Of a DNA stretch of 64,000 nucleotides, positions 7,839-20,170 are shown piece by piece. The position numbers and the translations under genes are program-made. This DNA comes from Rhodocyclales bacterium. Its GTDB lineage: Bacteria > Pseudomonadota > Gammaproteobacteria > Burkholderiales > Rhodocyclaceae. The stretch spans positions 62,001-126,000 of the forward strand of contig JACRPA010000012.1 in NCBI GenBank assembly GCA_016214145.1. Direction: 5' to 3'. The notes under the pieces are model-generated. The model searched no databases, had not been told where the DNA came from, and saw only the letters and a list, made by a program, of their open reading frames with translations. The stretch's first letter is position 1. Each line of letters opens with the position of its first letter.

Positions 7839-8747
7839 ATGAACGAAATGGACCTGGTCCGGCTGAACTTCAATCCGCAATCGCTGTGGGCGCTCAACTT
7901 CATCATCGGCCTGGTGATGTTCGGCGTGGCGCTCGACCTCAAGGTGGAGGATTTCAAGGCGGTGCTGACTTCGCCGAAACCGGTGCTGATCGGCATGCTC
8001 GGACAGTTCGTCCTGTTGCCGGCCTTCAGCTTTCTGCTGGTGCTGGCGATCCGTCCCACGCCCAGTATCGCCCTGGGCATGATGCTGGTGGCGGCCTGTC
8101 CGGGCGGCAACATCTCCAATTTCCTCACGCACTACGCGAAGGGCAACACGGCCCTGTCGATCACCATGACGGCGCTCTCCACGGCAGTGGCGATCTTCAT
8201 GACGCCGCTCAACCTGTCGCTCTGGGGCGGACTGCACCCGCAGGCGAGCGGAATCCTCAAGGAGGTGGCGCTCGATCCGCTGGAGATGCTGCTGGCGGTG
8301 TTCCTGCTGCTCGGCCTGCCGATGGCGGTGGGCATGTGGACCGGATACCGCTTCCCGAATTTCGTCGCCCGCGCGCATAAGCCGGTGAAGATTTTCTCTC
8401 TCGGCGTGTTCGGCCTGTTCGTCATCGGCGCGCTGGCGGCGAACTGGCGCTATTTCCTCGACTATGTCGGTTTCGTGGTATTTGCGGTGTTTCTGCACAA
8501 TGGCCTGGCCCTGCTCACCGGCTACTTCGCCGCGAAGGCAGCCGGCCTGCCCGAACGCGACCGCCGCGCGGTCTCCATCGAGGTCGGCATCCAGAATTCG
8601 GCGTTGGGCCTCATTCTCATCTTCAACTTCTTCGACGGCCTCGGCGGCATGGCCATCGTCACCGCCTGGTGGGGCATCTGGCACATCATTTCCGGCCTCA
8701 CGGTGGCGACGTTCTGGTCGCGGCGCGACCCTGGCCCGGCTGCATGA
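7839..8747 (+). CDS. Bile acid:sodium symporter (BASS) family transporter
   Basis: A 302-residue inner membrane protein with about nine hydrophobic helices. It carries the SBF/BASS family features ACPGGNISNFLTHYAKGN (residues ~87-104, the Na+-site crossover) and a matching IEVGIQNSALGLIL in the second half (~247-260). Family members couple sodium to uptake of organic anions such as bile acids, 2-oxoacids and pantoate. Lying between the ThDP enzyme and the dehydrogenases in one transcript, it probably imports the anionic substrate of this cluster. The start ATG follows GGAGGAGC. Its stop overlaps the next start in an ATGA arrangement, a sign of translational coupling. Confidence 0.88.
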   Translation: MNEMDLVRLNFNPQSLWALNFIIGLVMFGVALDLKVEDFKAVLTSPKPVLIGMLGQFVLLPAFSFLLVLAIRPTPSIALGMMLVAACPGGNISNFLTHYAKGNTALSITMTALSTAVAIFMTPLNLSLWGGLHPQASGILKEVALDPLEMLLAVFLLLGLPMAVGMWTGYRFPNFVARAHKPVKIFSLGVFGLFVIGALAANWRYFLDYVGFVVFAVFLHNGLALLTGYFAAKAAGLPERDRRAVSIEVGIQNSALGLILIFNFFDGLGGMAIVTAWWGIWHIISGLTVATFWSRRDPGPAA

Positions 8748-9712
8748 GCGGGCCGAGCGTCCTCGTCACCGGCGCCGGCGGCTACCTCGGCTCGCAGCTC
8801 GTCGCCGCCCTGGCGGCGGGCCGGGTCAAAGTCAGCCGCGTCGTGGCGGCGGACGTGCGCGAGGCGCCGCCCGAACGGCGCCTGGCCGGCATCGAGTACG
8901 TGCAGGCCGACGTGCGCTCGCCGGCGCTGATCCAGTTGTTCGACCAGTGGAAGGTGGATGTCGTCGTGCATCTGGCCTCCATCGTCACGCCGGGCAAGGA
9001 CAGCAATCGCCAGTTCGAGTATTCGGTCGACGTGCAGGGCACGGAAAACGTGCTCATCGCCTGCACCACCACCGGCGTGAAGAAGATCATCGTCAGTTCG
9101 AGCGGCGCGGCCTATGGCTACCACGCCGACAACCCGGCCTGGCTCACCGAGGACAGCCCGCTGCGCGGCAACGAGGCCTTTGCCTACGCCCGCCACAAGC
9201 GCCTGGTGGAGGAGATGCTGGCGCGCTGGCGCGTCGAGCATCCGGAACTGAAGCAGGTCGTCTTCCGCATCGGCACCATCCTCGGCGAGACGGTGCGCAA
9301 CCAGATCACGGCGCTCTTCGAGAAGCCGCGCCTGCTTGCGATCCGCGGCTCGGACAGCCCCTTCGTCTTCATCTGGGACCAGGACGTGGTCGGCTGCCTG
9401 CTGCAGGCAATCGTTTCCGACAAGGCGGGCGTATTCAACGTCGCCGGCGACGGCGTGCTGACCCTTCACGAGATCGCCGCGAAGCTGGGCAAGCGCTGCC
9501 TCGTCCTGCCGCCCGGCCTGCTGCGCCTCGCCCTGCGCGTGCTCAAGGCGCTCGGGCTGACGCAGTACGGCCCCGAGCAGGTGGACTTCCTGCGCTATCG
9601 CCCGGTGCTCGACAACACGCGGCTGAAGAGCGAGTTCGGCTATGTGCCGCAGCTCACCTCGGCGCAGGTCTTCGATCTCTACCTCAATGCGCGGCGCAGC
9701 CGTGGCGCGTGA
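8744..9712 (+). CDS. NAD-dependent epimerase/dehydratase-type extended SDR
   Basis: A 322-residue extended short-chain dehydrogenase. The nucleotide-binding motif TGAGGYLG is at residues ~9-16, the acidic VVAADV strand near 35, the catalytic Ser in IIVSSSGAAYG (~110-120) and Tyr-Lys in YARHK (~148-152). The substrate domain follows. It resembles members annotated as NAD-dependent epimerases or 3-beta-hydroxysteroid-type dehydrogenases. The start at 8744 overlaps the transporter stop (ATGA). Its own 3' end overlaps the following SDR gene, so the three genes are translationally linked. Substrate unknown. A copy of the two-part motif lies at 8828-8851. Confidence 0.82.
   Translation: MSGPSVLVTGAGGYLGSQLVAALAAGRVKVSRVVAADVREAPPERRLAGIEYVQADVRSPALIQLFDQWKVDVVVHLASIVTPGKDSNRQFEYSVDVQGTENVLIACTTTGVKKIIVSSSGAAYGYHADNPAWLTEDSPLRGNEAFAYARHKRLVEEMLARWRVEHPELKQVVFRIGTILGETVRNQITALFEKPRLLAIRGSDSPFVFIWDQDVVGCLLQAIVSDKAGVFNVAGDGVLTLHEIAAKLGKRCLVLPPGLLRLALRVLKALGLTQYGPEQVDFLRYRPVLDNTRLKSEFGYVPQLTSAQVFDLYLNARRSRGA
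8828..8851 (+). repeat. Dispersed two-part motif, near copy
   Basis: AAAGTCAGC-N9-GCGGCG, one mismatch in the second half-site, within the epimerase-like gene. Confidence 0.6.
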
Positions 9713-10508
9713 TTTTTCCGGGAAGACGGTGGTCGTCACAGGCGCCGGCGGCGGACTCGGTCGCGCGCTGGCGCTGCGCTTCGCCGCGGCCGGCGCACGC
9801 ATCGTGGCGCTGGACCGCGATGCCGCCGTGCTGCAGGGACTGACTTTTCCGGAAGGCGCTGCCGCGATCCGCCTCGGCTGCGACGTGTCGAACGAGGAGG
9901 ACTGCGTTCGGGCGATGGCCGAGGCGCGGCGCGCCTTCGGCGGCATCGACGTGCTCATCAACAACGCCGGCATCACGCACCGCAGCGCCTTCTCCGCCAC
10001 CCGTCCGGACGTGATCCGCCGCGTCATGGCGGTGAATTTCTTCGGCGCGCTGCACTGCACGCATGCGGCGCTGGAGGACCTGGTGGCCCGGCACGGCATG
10101 GTGATCGCCGTCTCCAGCGTCGCCGGCTTCGCGCCGCTGATCGCGCGCACCGGCTACGCGGCGAGCAAGCATGCGCTGCACGGCTTCTTCGACAGCCTGC
10201 GCACGGAGGTCGAGCCGCTGGGCGTGAGGGTGCTGCTGGTCTGCCCGTCCTTCATCAGCACCGGCATCGAGAGAAACGCGCTGGCCGGCGACGGCGGTCC
10301 GGCGCGGCATCCGCAGTCCATCGTCGGCGGCCGCTCGACGCCCGAGGCGATGGCGGAACGCATCTTTCGCGCGGCGGAAGGGGAGCGGCGCCTGCTGCTG
10401 CCGGACCGCATCTCGCTGATGTCCTGGTGGGTGTCGCGCCTGGCGCCGCGGCTCTACGCGCGGCTGATGGTGAAGAGACTTGGCAAGGAAATGAGGGGCG
10501 GGGAGTAA
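9687..10508 (+). CDS. Classical short-chain dehydrogenase
   Basis: A 273-residue SDR with TGAGGGLGRA at ~17-26, NNAG near 95, catalytic Ser in VSSVAG and Tyr-Lys in YAASKHALHG (~160-169). The C-terminal extension is hydrophobic and basic (LMSWWVSRLAPRLYARLM), as in DHRS7-like members that contact membranes. It overlaps the end of the upstream epimerase gene by 26 bases if the ATG at 9687 is used; a GTG at 9702 is an alternative that leaves an 11-base overlap. It is the last gene of the xsc-led series. An exact copy of the two-part motif is at 9824-9847. Confidence 0.82.
   Translation: MRGAAVARDFSGKTVVVTGAGGGLGRALALRFAAAGARIVALDRDAAVLQGLTFPEGAAAIRLGCDVSNEEDCVRAMAEARRAFGGIDVLINNAGITHRSAFSATRPDVIRRVMAVNFFGALHCTHAALEDLVARHGMVIAVSSVAGFAPLIARTGYAASKHALHGFFDSLRTEVEPLGVRVLLVCPSFISTGIERNALAGDGGPARHPQSIVGGRSTPEAMAERIFRAAEGERRLLLPDRISLMSWWVSRLAPRLYARLMVKRLGKEMRGGE
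9824..9847 (-). repeat. Dispersed two-part motif, copy 2
   Basis: Exact AAAGTCAGT-N9-ACGGCG on the minus strand inside the SDR gene. Confidence 0.8.
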
Positions 10509-10512
10509 TGCA

Positions 10513-10566
10513 CGTCGTCCCCGCGCAAGCGGGGACCCATGGATTCCCGCTTGCGCGGGAATGACG
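10513..10566. repeat. Type B palindromic repeat between convergent genes
   Basis: CGTCGTCCCCGCGCAAGCGGGG, core, CCCGCTTGCGCGGGAATGACG. It separates the SDR from the convergent DUF2863-like gene and could serve both as a transcription-ending hairpin. Confidence 0.8.
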
Positions 10567-10571
10567 AAATT

Positions 10572-11744
10572 TCAGTGCAGGTGCGCCGGCGCCTGGGCGC
10601 TGTCCTCGGGCAGCTCGGCGTGGGAGGTCTCGCCCTCCGGCGTCGGGTACATCGGCATGCCGCAGTCGTCGCAGAACTCCAGCGGGAAGCGCTGCTCCAG
10701 CGAGATCACGCTGCCGATGCCGGCCTCGCTCAGCACCGCCTCGATCTGACCCACGCAGTCCGTCGTTTCGTCCTCGGCCCCGAGCAGGGGCCACACCACG
10801 CCGTGCACCACTTCGCTTGAATCGGCGAGCGTGAAGCCGACGCGGTATTCCTCCAGCCTTTCCTCATGGAAGGGCGCCACCACGGCGCGCAGCTTCTGCG
10901 GATTGACGTTGAGCACCGTTTGCAGAAAGGCCGCTGCAGCGCGCAGCGAATAGAGGCGCAGGCCCTGGTCGGCGTTGCGGCAGGCGGCATGGTAGGCGTC
11001 CGGCAGCAGCGGCTCCAGGGCGCAGCCGGTGAACAGCGGCTGCAGGGCGCTGCCGCCCTGGGCGATCCATTGCGTCGCCGCCTGCTCGCGCGAGCCGTCC
11101 TCCTCCTGCCAGCGGAAGAGGGCATGGCCCCGCGGCGCCACGATGGCCCCGATCAGGTAGCGCGTGTCGGAGATGAAGCGCGTCGTCTCCGGCAACTGGC
11201 GCGGGTCGATATGCGCCTCCTTGCCGTCCGCCGCCGCCTTGGCGAGCTGGTTGGCCAGCCGGTACGTTTCGACGAAGCCGCGCGGCAGCTGGTCCGGGCT
11301 GTAGAGGAAGTCCGCCAGCGCGATCTTCGTGCCGGCCGCCATCACGTGGGCCTGCAGCTGGGTGCGTGCCGCTTCGAGCGCGCCGGCGGCGAGGGTGCCT
11401 GAGGGAATCGTGAAGCGCGACCATGACAGCAGCGGCGCGGCGAACATCACCACGTCGAATTCGCTGTTGCCGGCGCCGAGCACGCCGCCCTCGGCGCGCG
11501 ACTCGATCAGGTCGGCCAGCGCATCGTAGGCGCGGCCGTTGGCGCCGAAGAGGTGGTCGAGGGCCACGTTGATCGTGTCCTCGTTGCCGGTGCGCAGCTG
11601 CCGGTCGACCGCCTCGGCGAGGCGGTCCTCCCAGAAGGCGTCCTCGATGCGGCTGGCGGAGGCGGCGAGGCCGGCGGCCAGGCGGGCCAACTGCTCGGCG
11701 TCGCGGTTGAGGGCGCCCCGGCGGGCGAAGCGGCTTCTTTTCAT
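10572..11744 (-). CDS. DUF2863-like protein of unknown function
   Basis: A 390-residue soluble protein whose beginning (RDAEQLARLAAGLAASASRIED.FWEDRL) and overall length recall the DUF2863 family, found mainly in betaproteobacteria. There are no signal peptide and no membrane helices. A CxxC pair in FCDDCGMPMYPTP near the C-terminus (~355-367) looks like half of a small metal-binding knuckle. It is monocistronic, convergent with the SDR and divergent from the MarR gene. Function unknown. Family assignment is from memory of the N-terminal pattern and is moderately sure. Confidence 0.65.
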   Translation of the reverse strand: MKRSRFARRGALNRDAEQLARLAAGLAASASRIEDAFWEDRLAEAVDRQLRTGNEDTINVALDHLFGANGRAYDALADLIESRAEGGVLGAGNSEFDVVMFAAPLLSWSRFTIPSGTLAAGALEAARTQLQAHVMAAGTKIALADFLYSPDQLPRGFVETYRLANQLAKAAADGKEAHIDPRQLPETTRFISDTRYLIGAIVAPRGHALFRWQEEDGSREQAATQWIAQGGSALQPLFTGCALEPLLPDAYHAACRNADQGLRLYSLRAAAAFLQTVLNVNPQKLRAVVAPFHEERLEEYRVGFTLADSSEVVHGVVWPLLGAEDETTDCVGQIEAVLSEAGIGSVISLEQRFPLEFCDDCGMPMYPTPEGETSHAELPEDSAQAPAHLH

Positions 11745-11832
11745 GGCGATTCCTTGCGTGCGGGAGACGAATTCTACCCCTTGCCTTTCAGGCCAAGCGG
11801 ATTTTCGTGCGGCGGCAGGAGGAGGTTATAAC

Positions 11833-11869
11833 GACAATAGACTTGACAATATGACAATAAGCATGTCAA
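11833..11869. promoter_or_regulatory. Repeats upstream of the MarR gene, candidate operator/promoter
   Basis: GACAATA occurs three times (11833, 11845, 11853). TTGACA at 11843-11848 is mirrored by TGTCAA at 11864-11869. The AT-rich block starts just nine bases before the MarR start codon. Autoregulation by the MarR protein is the likely reading. Confidence 0.45.
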
Positions 11870-11878
11870 ATCGCCGGC

Positions 11879-12361
11879 ATGAGGGAAAGACTCCCGGCGC
11901 CGGAGACCAACGGCCAGCCGCTGCGCCAGGCGATCCTGGCGGTGCGGCGGCTGTTTCACGCCCTCGCCGGGACGGCCGGCCGCGCCCATGCCGACCTCGG
12001 CATCACCGCCAGCATGCGGGCGGTGCTGGAGACCCTGCACGAGCGCGGCCCGCGCACGGTGCCGCAGGTGGCGCGCGGGCTGGACGTCAGCCGCCAGCAC
12101 ATTCAGGTGGTCGTGAATGGCCTGCTCGAGGGCGGGCTGGTCGAGTGCCTCGACAACCCCGATCACCTGCGCTCGCCGATCATGCGTTTGACCATGGCGG
12201 GGACGAAGGCCTGCGAGGCGATCCGCCGGCGCGAGGCACGGCTGCTGGCCGAACTGGCGAAGCGGATTCCCGGGGCCGACCTGAAGGTGACCCTGAAAAC
12301 ACTTGATGCGATGGAGTCTGGGCTGAACCGGCAGGAAACGCGCGCCGGTTCGCGTGTGTGA
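11879..12361 (+). CDS. MarR-family transcriptional regulator
   Basis: A 160-residue winged-helix regulator. The core (residues ~45-110) has MRAVLETLHERGPRTVPQVAR, the recognition helix in DVSRQHIQVVVNGL, and a wing with DNPDHLRSPIMRLT, which matches the DxRxxxxLT wing pattern of MarR proteins in relaxed form. Long helices at either end would form the dimer interface. Such proteins usually repress their own operon and respond to phenolic or oxidant signals. The only downstream partner is a 77-residue membrane protein 27 bases further on. The ligand is unknown. Confidence 0.85.
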   Translation: MRERLPAPETNGQPLRQAILAVRRLFHALAGTAGRAHADLGITASMRAVLETLHERGPRTVPQVARGLDVSRQHIQVVVNGLLEGGLVECLDNPDHLRSPIMRLTMAGTKACEAIRRREARLLAELAKRIPGADLKVTLKTLDAMESGLNRQETRAGSRV

Positions 12362-12388
12362 AGTTGCAACAGCGAAAGGAGGTGGAAG

Positions 12389-12622
12389 ATGCGGCGATAT
12401 GGAAATGTGTTCGGCGTGCTGCTGGTGGGGCTGGCGTCGCTGCTCGGCGTCGCGCTGCTGATCCGAATGGCGTGGAACTGGTCGATCCCCGACGTGTTCG
12501 GCTTCGGGCCGATCGCGTTCAGGCATGCGCTCGGTTTCCTGCTGCTCGGCCTGGTCTCCGTGGGATTGTTGCGCTTCGGCCGTCACCGCGACGGCTGGCG
12601 GCACTTCAGCGGCCGCTGGTAG
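12389..12622 (+). CDS. Small membrane protein, two predicted helices
   Basis: A 77-residue protein not recognised as a named family. Two hydrophobic segments (about 7-27 and 43-60) flank a short loop, and the tail is rich in Arg/His (GRHRDGWRHFSGRW). A very strong ribosome site, AAAGGAGGTGG, precedes the ATG. It sits directly behind the MarR gene and before a terminator, so the two form a two-gene operon. It may be a small efflux-related or stress membrane protein, but nothing in the sequence proves this. Confidence 0.65.
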   Translation: MRRYGNVFGVLLVGLASLLGVALLIRMAWNWSIPDVFGFGPIAFRHALGFLLLGLVSVGLLRFGRHRDGWRHFSGRW

Positions 12623-12632
12623 CGGCGGGCTT

Positions 12633-12660
12633 CACCCCGCCCCCGAGCGGGGGCGGGGTG
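12633..12660. terminator. Strong hairpin between convergent genes
   Basis: CACCCCGCCCCCG, AG, then the exact complementary arm: a 13-bp GC stem between the small membrane protein gene and convergent rhlE. Confidence 0.75.
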
Positions 12661-12665
12661 CCCTT

Positions 12666-14078
<1,413 letters not shown>

Positions 14079-14320
14079 GGCTCTTTCCTTTCGAAGATGG
14101 ATGGGCGTCGCACAAGGGTACGCAGACCCGGCGACGCGGTATCACCGGCAACAACTCAGGCCGTTCGGAAGGGAAGGGCGGGAGAGATCGAGGACGGAGA
14201 CTGTGTGTGGAATACAGTCACGTGAGCCCGATACTGAACTGGCGGGCTGAGGAACTACTGCCTACTGCATTGCACGCCGCGCATTATACAGACCTGCGGC
14301 CATTGCACCAGCGTTTTTTC

Positions 14321-15340
14321 TTATGCCGCGATGCTCACGCCGTGGTCGCTGCGATCGGTGAGTATCTCGAAGGCGGCGCGCGAGCGCGTGACGAAGGTCT
14401 TCGCCGGCCGGCCCGGGCGTTCCAGGGTGAATTCCGCGGCTGCGAGCTTGCTGTTGAGGCAGGTCTTCGCGCCGCCGGGCGGATTCAGGTAGTTCAGCCC
14501 GACGAAGGCCGAGGCGGGCGCCTCGATGCGGCCATGCAGGCGCGCCCGCGGGCTGCGCGAGTCGATCGTCCAGCGGAAGAAATCGTAGTCGCCCTGCGCC
14601 CGCGCCGCCTGCGGCAGGCTGTTGAGGGCGATCTCCTCGTCGCCGTCGCGCAGCACCAGCAGCGTCAGGCGCGGGCTCCACAGCGGGCCGATGCGCACCT
14701 GCGCCGTCGAGCATTCGAGGAAGGCCTCCGGCGCGTTGTCGAAGCCGGCCACCTGGCCCCAGGCGTAGCGGTCGGTGTGGCGGCTGCCCCAGTTGTGGTT
14801 CTGGCTGCCGCGCCAGCCGTCGATGGCGATCTCGCGGCCGTCCACCGTCAGCGTGCCGGAGAATGCCGCATTGGGGCGGGCGACCAGCGCCTTGGCCTTG
14901 GGGAAGCCGCCGGCGTACATCGATTCGGGCAGCAGCAGGAGCGGCGGCGCCTCGCCGGCAAAAGTCAGCTTCCACAGCACGGCGTGGTCGGCGGAAGTGG
15001 CGCGGCCCAGCAGCGCGGTTTCCGTCAGCGTGGCGTCGCCGATGCGCACGTCGAGGCGGTCCTGCGCGAAACGGCAGTCGGCGACGGGGAGCGAGTCCTT
15101 GACGGCGGCGATGCGCTGCGCCTCGCCATCGAAATAAATCGCCCACAGTTCGCCCTGCGCATCCTCCGGCCGGCCCTTCGGGCAGAAGACGGTGTAGCGG
15201 ATCCAGAAAGCCAGGGGACGCTCGGGGTGGTTGGCGCGCAGGAAGTAGCTCTCGTACAGCCCGCCGGCTTCCCCGGGCCGGAAGCGCGACGCGTTCCAGG
15301 CATCGCGGCGCGGCGGCGGGCTGGCTATCGCATCGATCAT
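14321..15340 (-). CDS. AttH/CrtC-like beta-barrel protein, unknown function
   Basis: A 339-residue protein with no signal peptide. The segment GWRGSQNHNWGSRHTDRYAWGQVAGFD (quoted as GWRGSQNHNWG then RYAWGQ, residues ~180-205) resembles the conserved block of the AttH / hydroxyneurosporene-dehydrogenase-like lipocalin superfamily, which includes tocopherol-cyclase-like and carotenoid hydratase proteins. Specific chemistry cannot be called. It is 45 bases downstream of the secreted-protein gene at 15386 on the same strand and may be the last gene of the long gcv-led transcript. An exact copy of the two-part motif lies at 14961. Confidence 0.55.
   Translation of the reverse strand: MIDAIASPPPRRDAWNASRFRPGEAGGLYESYFLRANHPERPLAFWIRYTVFCPKGRPEDAQGELWAIYFDGEAQRIAAVKDSLPVADCRFAQDRLDVRIGDATLTETALLGRATSADHAVLWKLTFAGEAPPLLLLPESMYAGGFPKAKALVARPNAAFSGTLTVDGREIAIDGWRGSQNHNWGSRHTDRYAWGQVAGFDNAPEAFLECSTAQVRIGPLWSPRLTLLVLRDGDEEIALNSLPQAARAQGDYDFFRWTIDSRSPRARLHGRIEAPASAFVGLNYLNPPGGAKTCLNSKLAAAEFTLERPGRPAKTFVTRSRAAFEILTDRSDHGVSIAA
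14961..14984 (+). repeat. Dispersed two-part motif, copy 3
   Basis: Exact AAAGTCAGC-N9-ACGGCG inside the AttH-like gene (antisense to it). Confidence 0.8.
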
Positions 15341-15385
15341 CGGTTCGACCTGCCCTGCGTTTCCTGTCGGCCGGGAGGGGCGCGC

Positions 15386-16078
15386 TCAGTTCGCGCCCTT
15401 GATGGCGTAGTGCGTGCCGCCCTTGCCGTCGGGGGTGAAGGCGATGGGCAGATCGATGTCGTGGCCGCAGCCGCGGAAGGTCCAGGCTTCCTCCCAGTGG
15501 CCGGCCGGCTTGTCGGCGTCCTTCGCATCGCGCGGCGGGTGGGTGAGCCTGGTGTCGATGAGATCGGCTTCCTTGCAATCCTTGGTCCGCTTGGCCAGCC
15601 GGAGCATGGCGGCGGGGTAGGCGCCCTTCAGTGTGTCGGCCAGGAGCAGGGCGGAAGCGTTGGTGTTGCCCGGCACATGGGGGCGGGTTTCGGGCTTGTC
15701 GCCCGGCCGGGCGACGAAGACGGCGTTGTAGGTCATGCGCTTGCCGCAGCGCTCGAAGACATAGCGGTGCTGCCAGACGCCGGCGACGGGGTGCGGCTTG
15801 CCTTCGGGGAAGTCGATGGGCCGGAGCAGGAAGAGGCCGGCCGGCTGGATGTTGTAGGGCCCCTTGCAGTCCTGCTGCAGGGCGAGCTTCTTGTCCCACT
15901 GGCGCCCGACCGCATACAGCTCGCCGATCTGTTCCTTGCCGTAGAGATAGGCCGTGAGGCGGGAGGGTTGCCTGGCTTCGCCGGGGGCGGGGGGGGGCGG
16001 GTTCGGCGCCTGCGCGCCGGCTGGCGCCGCCAGCCATGCAGTCAGGAGCAGATATGCGAAGCGGCTTGCCGGCGTCAT
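15386..16078 (-). CDS. Secreted hypothetical protein
   Basis: A 230-residue protein with a clear Sec signal peptide: MTPASRFAYLLLTAWLAAP then AGAQA as cleavage region (~residue 23), followed by a Pro-rich linker. The mature part has four or more cysteines (DCKGPY, ERCGKR, KDCKEAD, RGCGHD) that could pair as disulfides in the periplasm. I do not recognise the family. The start at 16078 is chosen for the signal peptide and because it lies 14 bases after the upstream gamma-carbonic-anhydrase gene. Reading further upstream would place the start inside that gene and give a low-quality arginine-rich N-terminus. Confidence 0.7.
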   Translation of the reverse strand: MTPASRFAYLLLTAWLAAPAGAQAPNPPPPAPGEARQPSRLTAYLYGKEQIGELYAVGRQWDKKLALQQDCKGPYNIQPAGLFLLRPIDFPEGKPHPVAGVWQHRYVFERCGKRMTYNAVFVARPGDKPETRPHVPGNTNASALLLADTLKGAYPAAMLRLAKRTKDCKEADLIDTRLTHPPRDAKDADKPAGHWEEAWTFRGCGHDIDLPIAFTPDGKGGTHYAIKGAN

Positions 16079-16092
16079 GGCGCGAGTGTGGC

Positions 16093-16620
16093 TTACTCCG
16101 GAATTCGCTGCAACTCCCGCTTGTAGCGGCGGGCGCGCTCGGTGTATTGCGCGCAGCCGAGGCGGATGAAGGCCGCCTCCTGATCGCTGAGTTGGCGCAC
16201 CACCTTGCCGGGCGAGCCCATCACCAGCGAGCGGTCGGGGATGACCTTGCCTTCCGGGATCAGGGCGCCGGCGCCGATGAGGCACTCGCGGCCGATCACG
16301 GCGCCATTGAGGACGATGGCCTGGATGCCGATGAGCGAGCCTTCGCCGACGCTGCAGCCATGCAGCATGGCCTGGTGGCCGACGAGCACGCTGGCGGCCA
16401 GGGTGAGCGGGAAGCCGGGGTCGGTGTGCAGCACCGCGCCGTCCTGCACATTGCTGCCGGGGCCGAGGGTGATGAGTTCGTTGTCGCCGCGGATGACCGT
16501 GTTGAACCAGACGCTGGCGCCGTCCTCGAGCAGGACGTTGCCGATCACCGTGGCGGTCTCGGCCACCCAGGCCTCGCCGCGCAGTTCAGGTTTGATCGTT
16601 CCCAGTGCAAAGATGGCCAT
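16093..16620 (-). CDS. Gamma-carbonic-anhydrase-like hexapeptide-repeat protein
   Basis: A 175-residue left-handed beta-helix protein of the YrdA/CaiE/PaaY type. Hexapeptide repeats run through residues ~15-140 (for example [24 protein letters not shown], read as separate turns). The metal-ligand histidines appear in QDGAVLHTD (~65), VGHQAMLHG (~82 and ~87). The family comprises trimeric zinc enzymes with carbonic anhydrase or thioesterase activity. Its place behind gcvP and the ACT-domain gene may be functional, since glycine cleavage releases CO2, but that link is speculation. Ten bases separate it from the ACT-domain gene upstream. Confidence 0.85.
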   Translation of the reverse strand: MAIFALGTIKPELRGEAWVAETATVIGNVLLEDGASVWFNTVIRGDNELITLGPGSNVQDGAVLHTDPGFPLTLAASVLVGHQAMLHGCSVGEGSLIGIQAIVLNGAVIGRECLIGAGALIPEGKVIPDRSLVMGSPGKVVRQLSDQEAAFIRLGCAQYTERARRYKRELQRIPE

Positions 16621-16630
16621 GCCTGCCTCC

Positions 16631-17144
16631 TCAAATGGTCTCGTCGAGGGTGATGTCGACCATCAGGTCGTCGGAGAGCCGCTCCAGTTCGGCCTTCAGG
16701 GCGCGGGCGTCGAGCCCGGCGCCGGCGAAGAGTTCGGCCTGGGCGTGGAACAGGGTCTCGGCGGACATCGGCGCGCTGGCGGTGTGCGTTTCCAGCTTCT
16801 CGACGTTGACGACATGCTTCGCCAGGACTTGCGAGACTTCCCGCACGATGCCGATGCGGTCGTGGCCGACGAGGGATAGCTTCAGCCGCCGTCCTGCGGG
16901 GGCTGACTTTTGCTCTTGCGAGGTTTCGGCAGTGATCTTGAGGCCGTCGAGCGCTGCGAGTGCGGCCTTGAGCGGCCCGGCCTGGGCGGTGGGAACGGCC
17001 ACGCGGACGATGCCGGCAAACTGGCCGGCGAGGTGGGACATCGACGACTCCAGCCAGTTGCCCTGGTGGCGGCTGATGGTGCTGGAGAGCCGTTCGACCA
17101 GGCCCGGCTTGTCGTCGCCGATGACGGTGAGGACGAGGAAGATT

Positions 17145-17155
<11 letters not shown>
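16631..17155 (-). CDS. GcvR-like double-ACT-domain regulator
   Basis: A 174-residue protein made of two ACT domains. The first is residues ~5-75 ([21 protein letters not shown]), the second ~90-165 ([31 protein letters not shown]). That is the layout of GcvR, which in E. coli binds GcvA and glycine to tune gcv expression. Here it overlaps the end of gcvP by 11 bases, which supports a glycine-linked role. No gcvA-type regulator is in the window and the operon carries a glycine riboswitch, so the protein may sense glycine in another way. An exact two-part motif copy lies at 16887-16910 between the ACT domains. Confidence 0.8.
16887..16910 (-). repeat. Dispersed two-part motif, copy 4
   Basis: Exact AAAGTCAGC-N9-ACGGCG on the minus strand, in the inter-domain linker of the GcvR-like gene (codes for KSAPAGRR). 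Confidence 0.8.
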
Positions 17156-20096
<2,941 letters not shown>

Positions 20097-20102
20097 GGTC
20101 GC

Positions 20103-20170
20103 GTAGGTCGGGCTTCAGCCCGACAAAACCGGTTGGTCATCTCCTGTTGTCGGGCTGAAGCCCGACCTAC
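20103..20170. repeat. Type A palindromic repeat between gcvH and gcvP
   Basis: Two inverted GTAGGTCGGGCTTCAGCCCG arms around a ~24-base core. The right arm supplies the TAG stop codon of gcvH (20167-20169). Confidence 0.85.

Noticed and set aside
7962-7975. Further copies of the two-part motif at sites with CTGACTT or GTCAGC (for example 7965, 45409, 1436)
   Set aside because: The second half-site ACGGCG is absent at the nine-base distance, so these are counted as chance matches of the first half.
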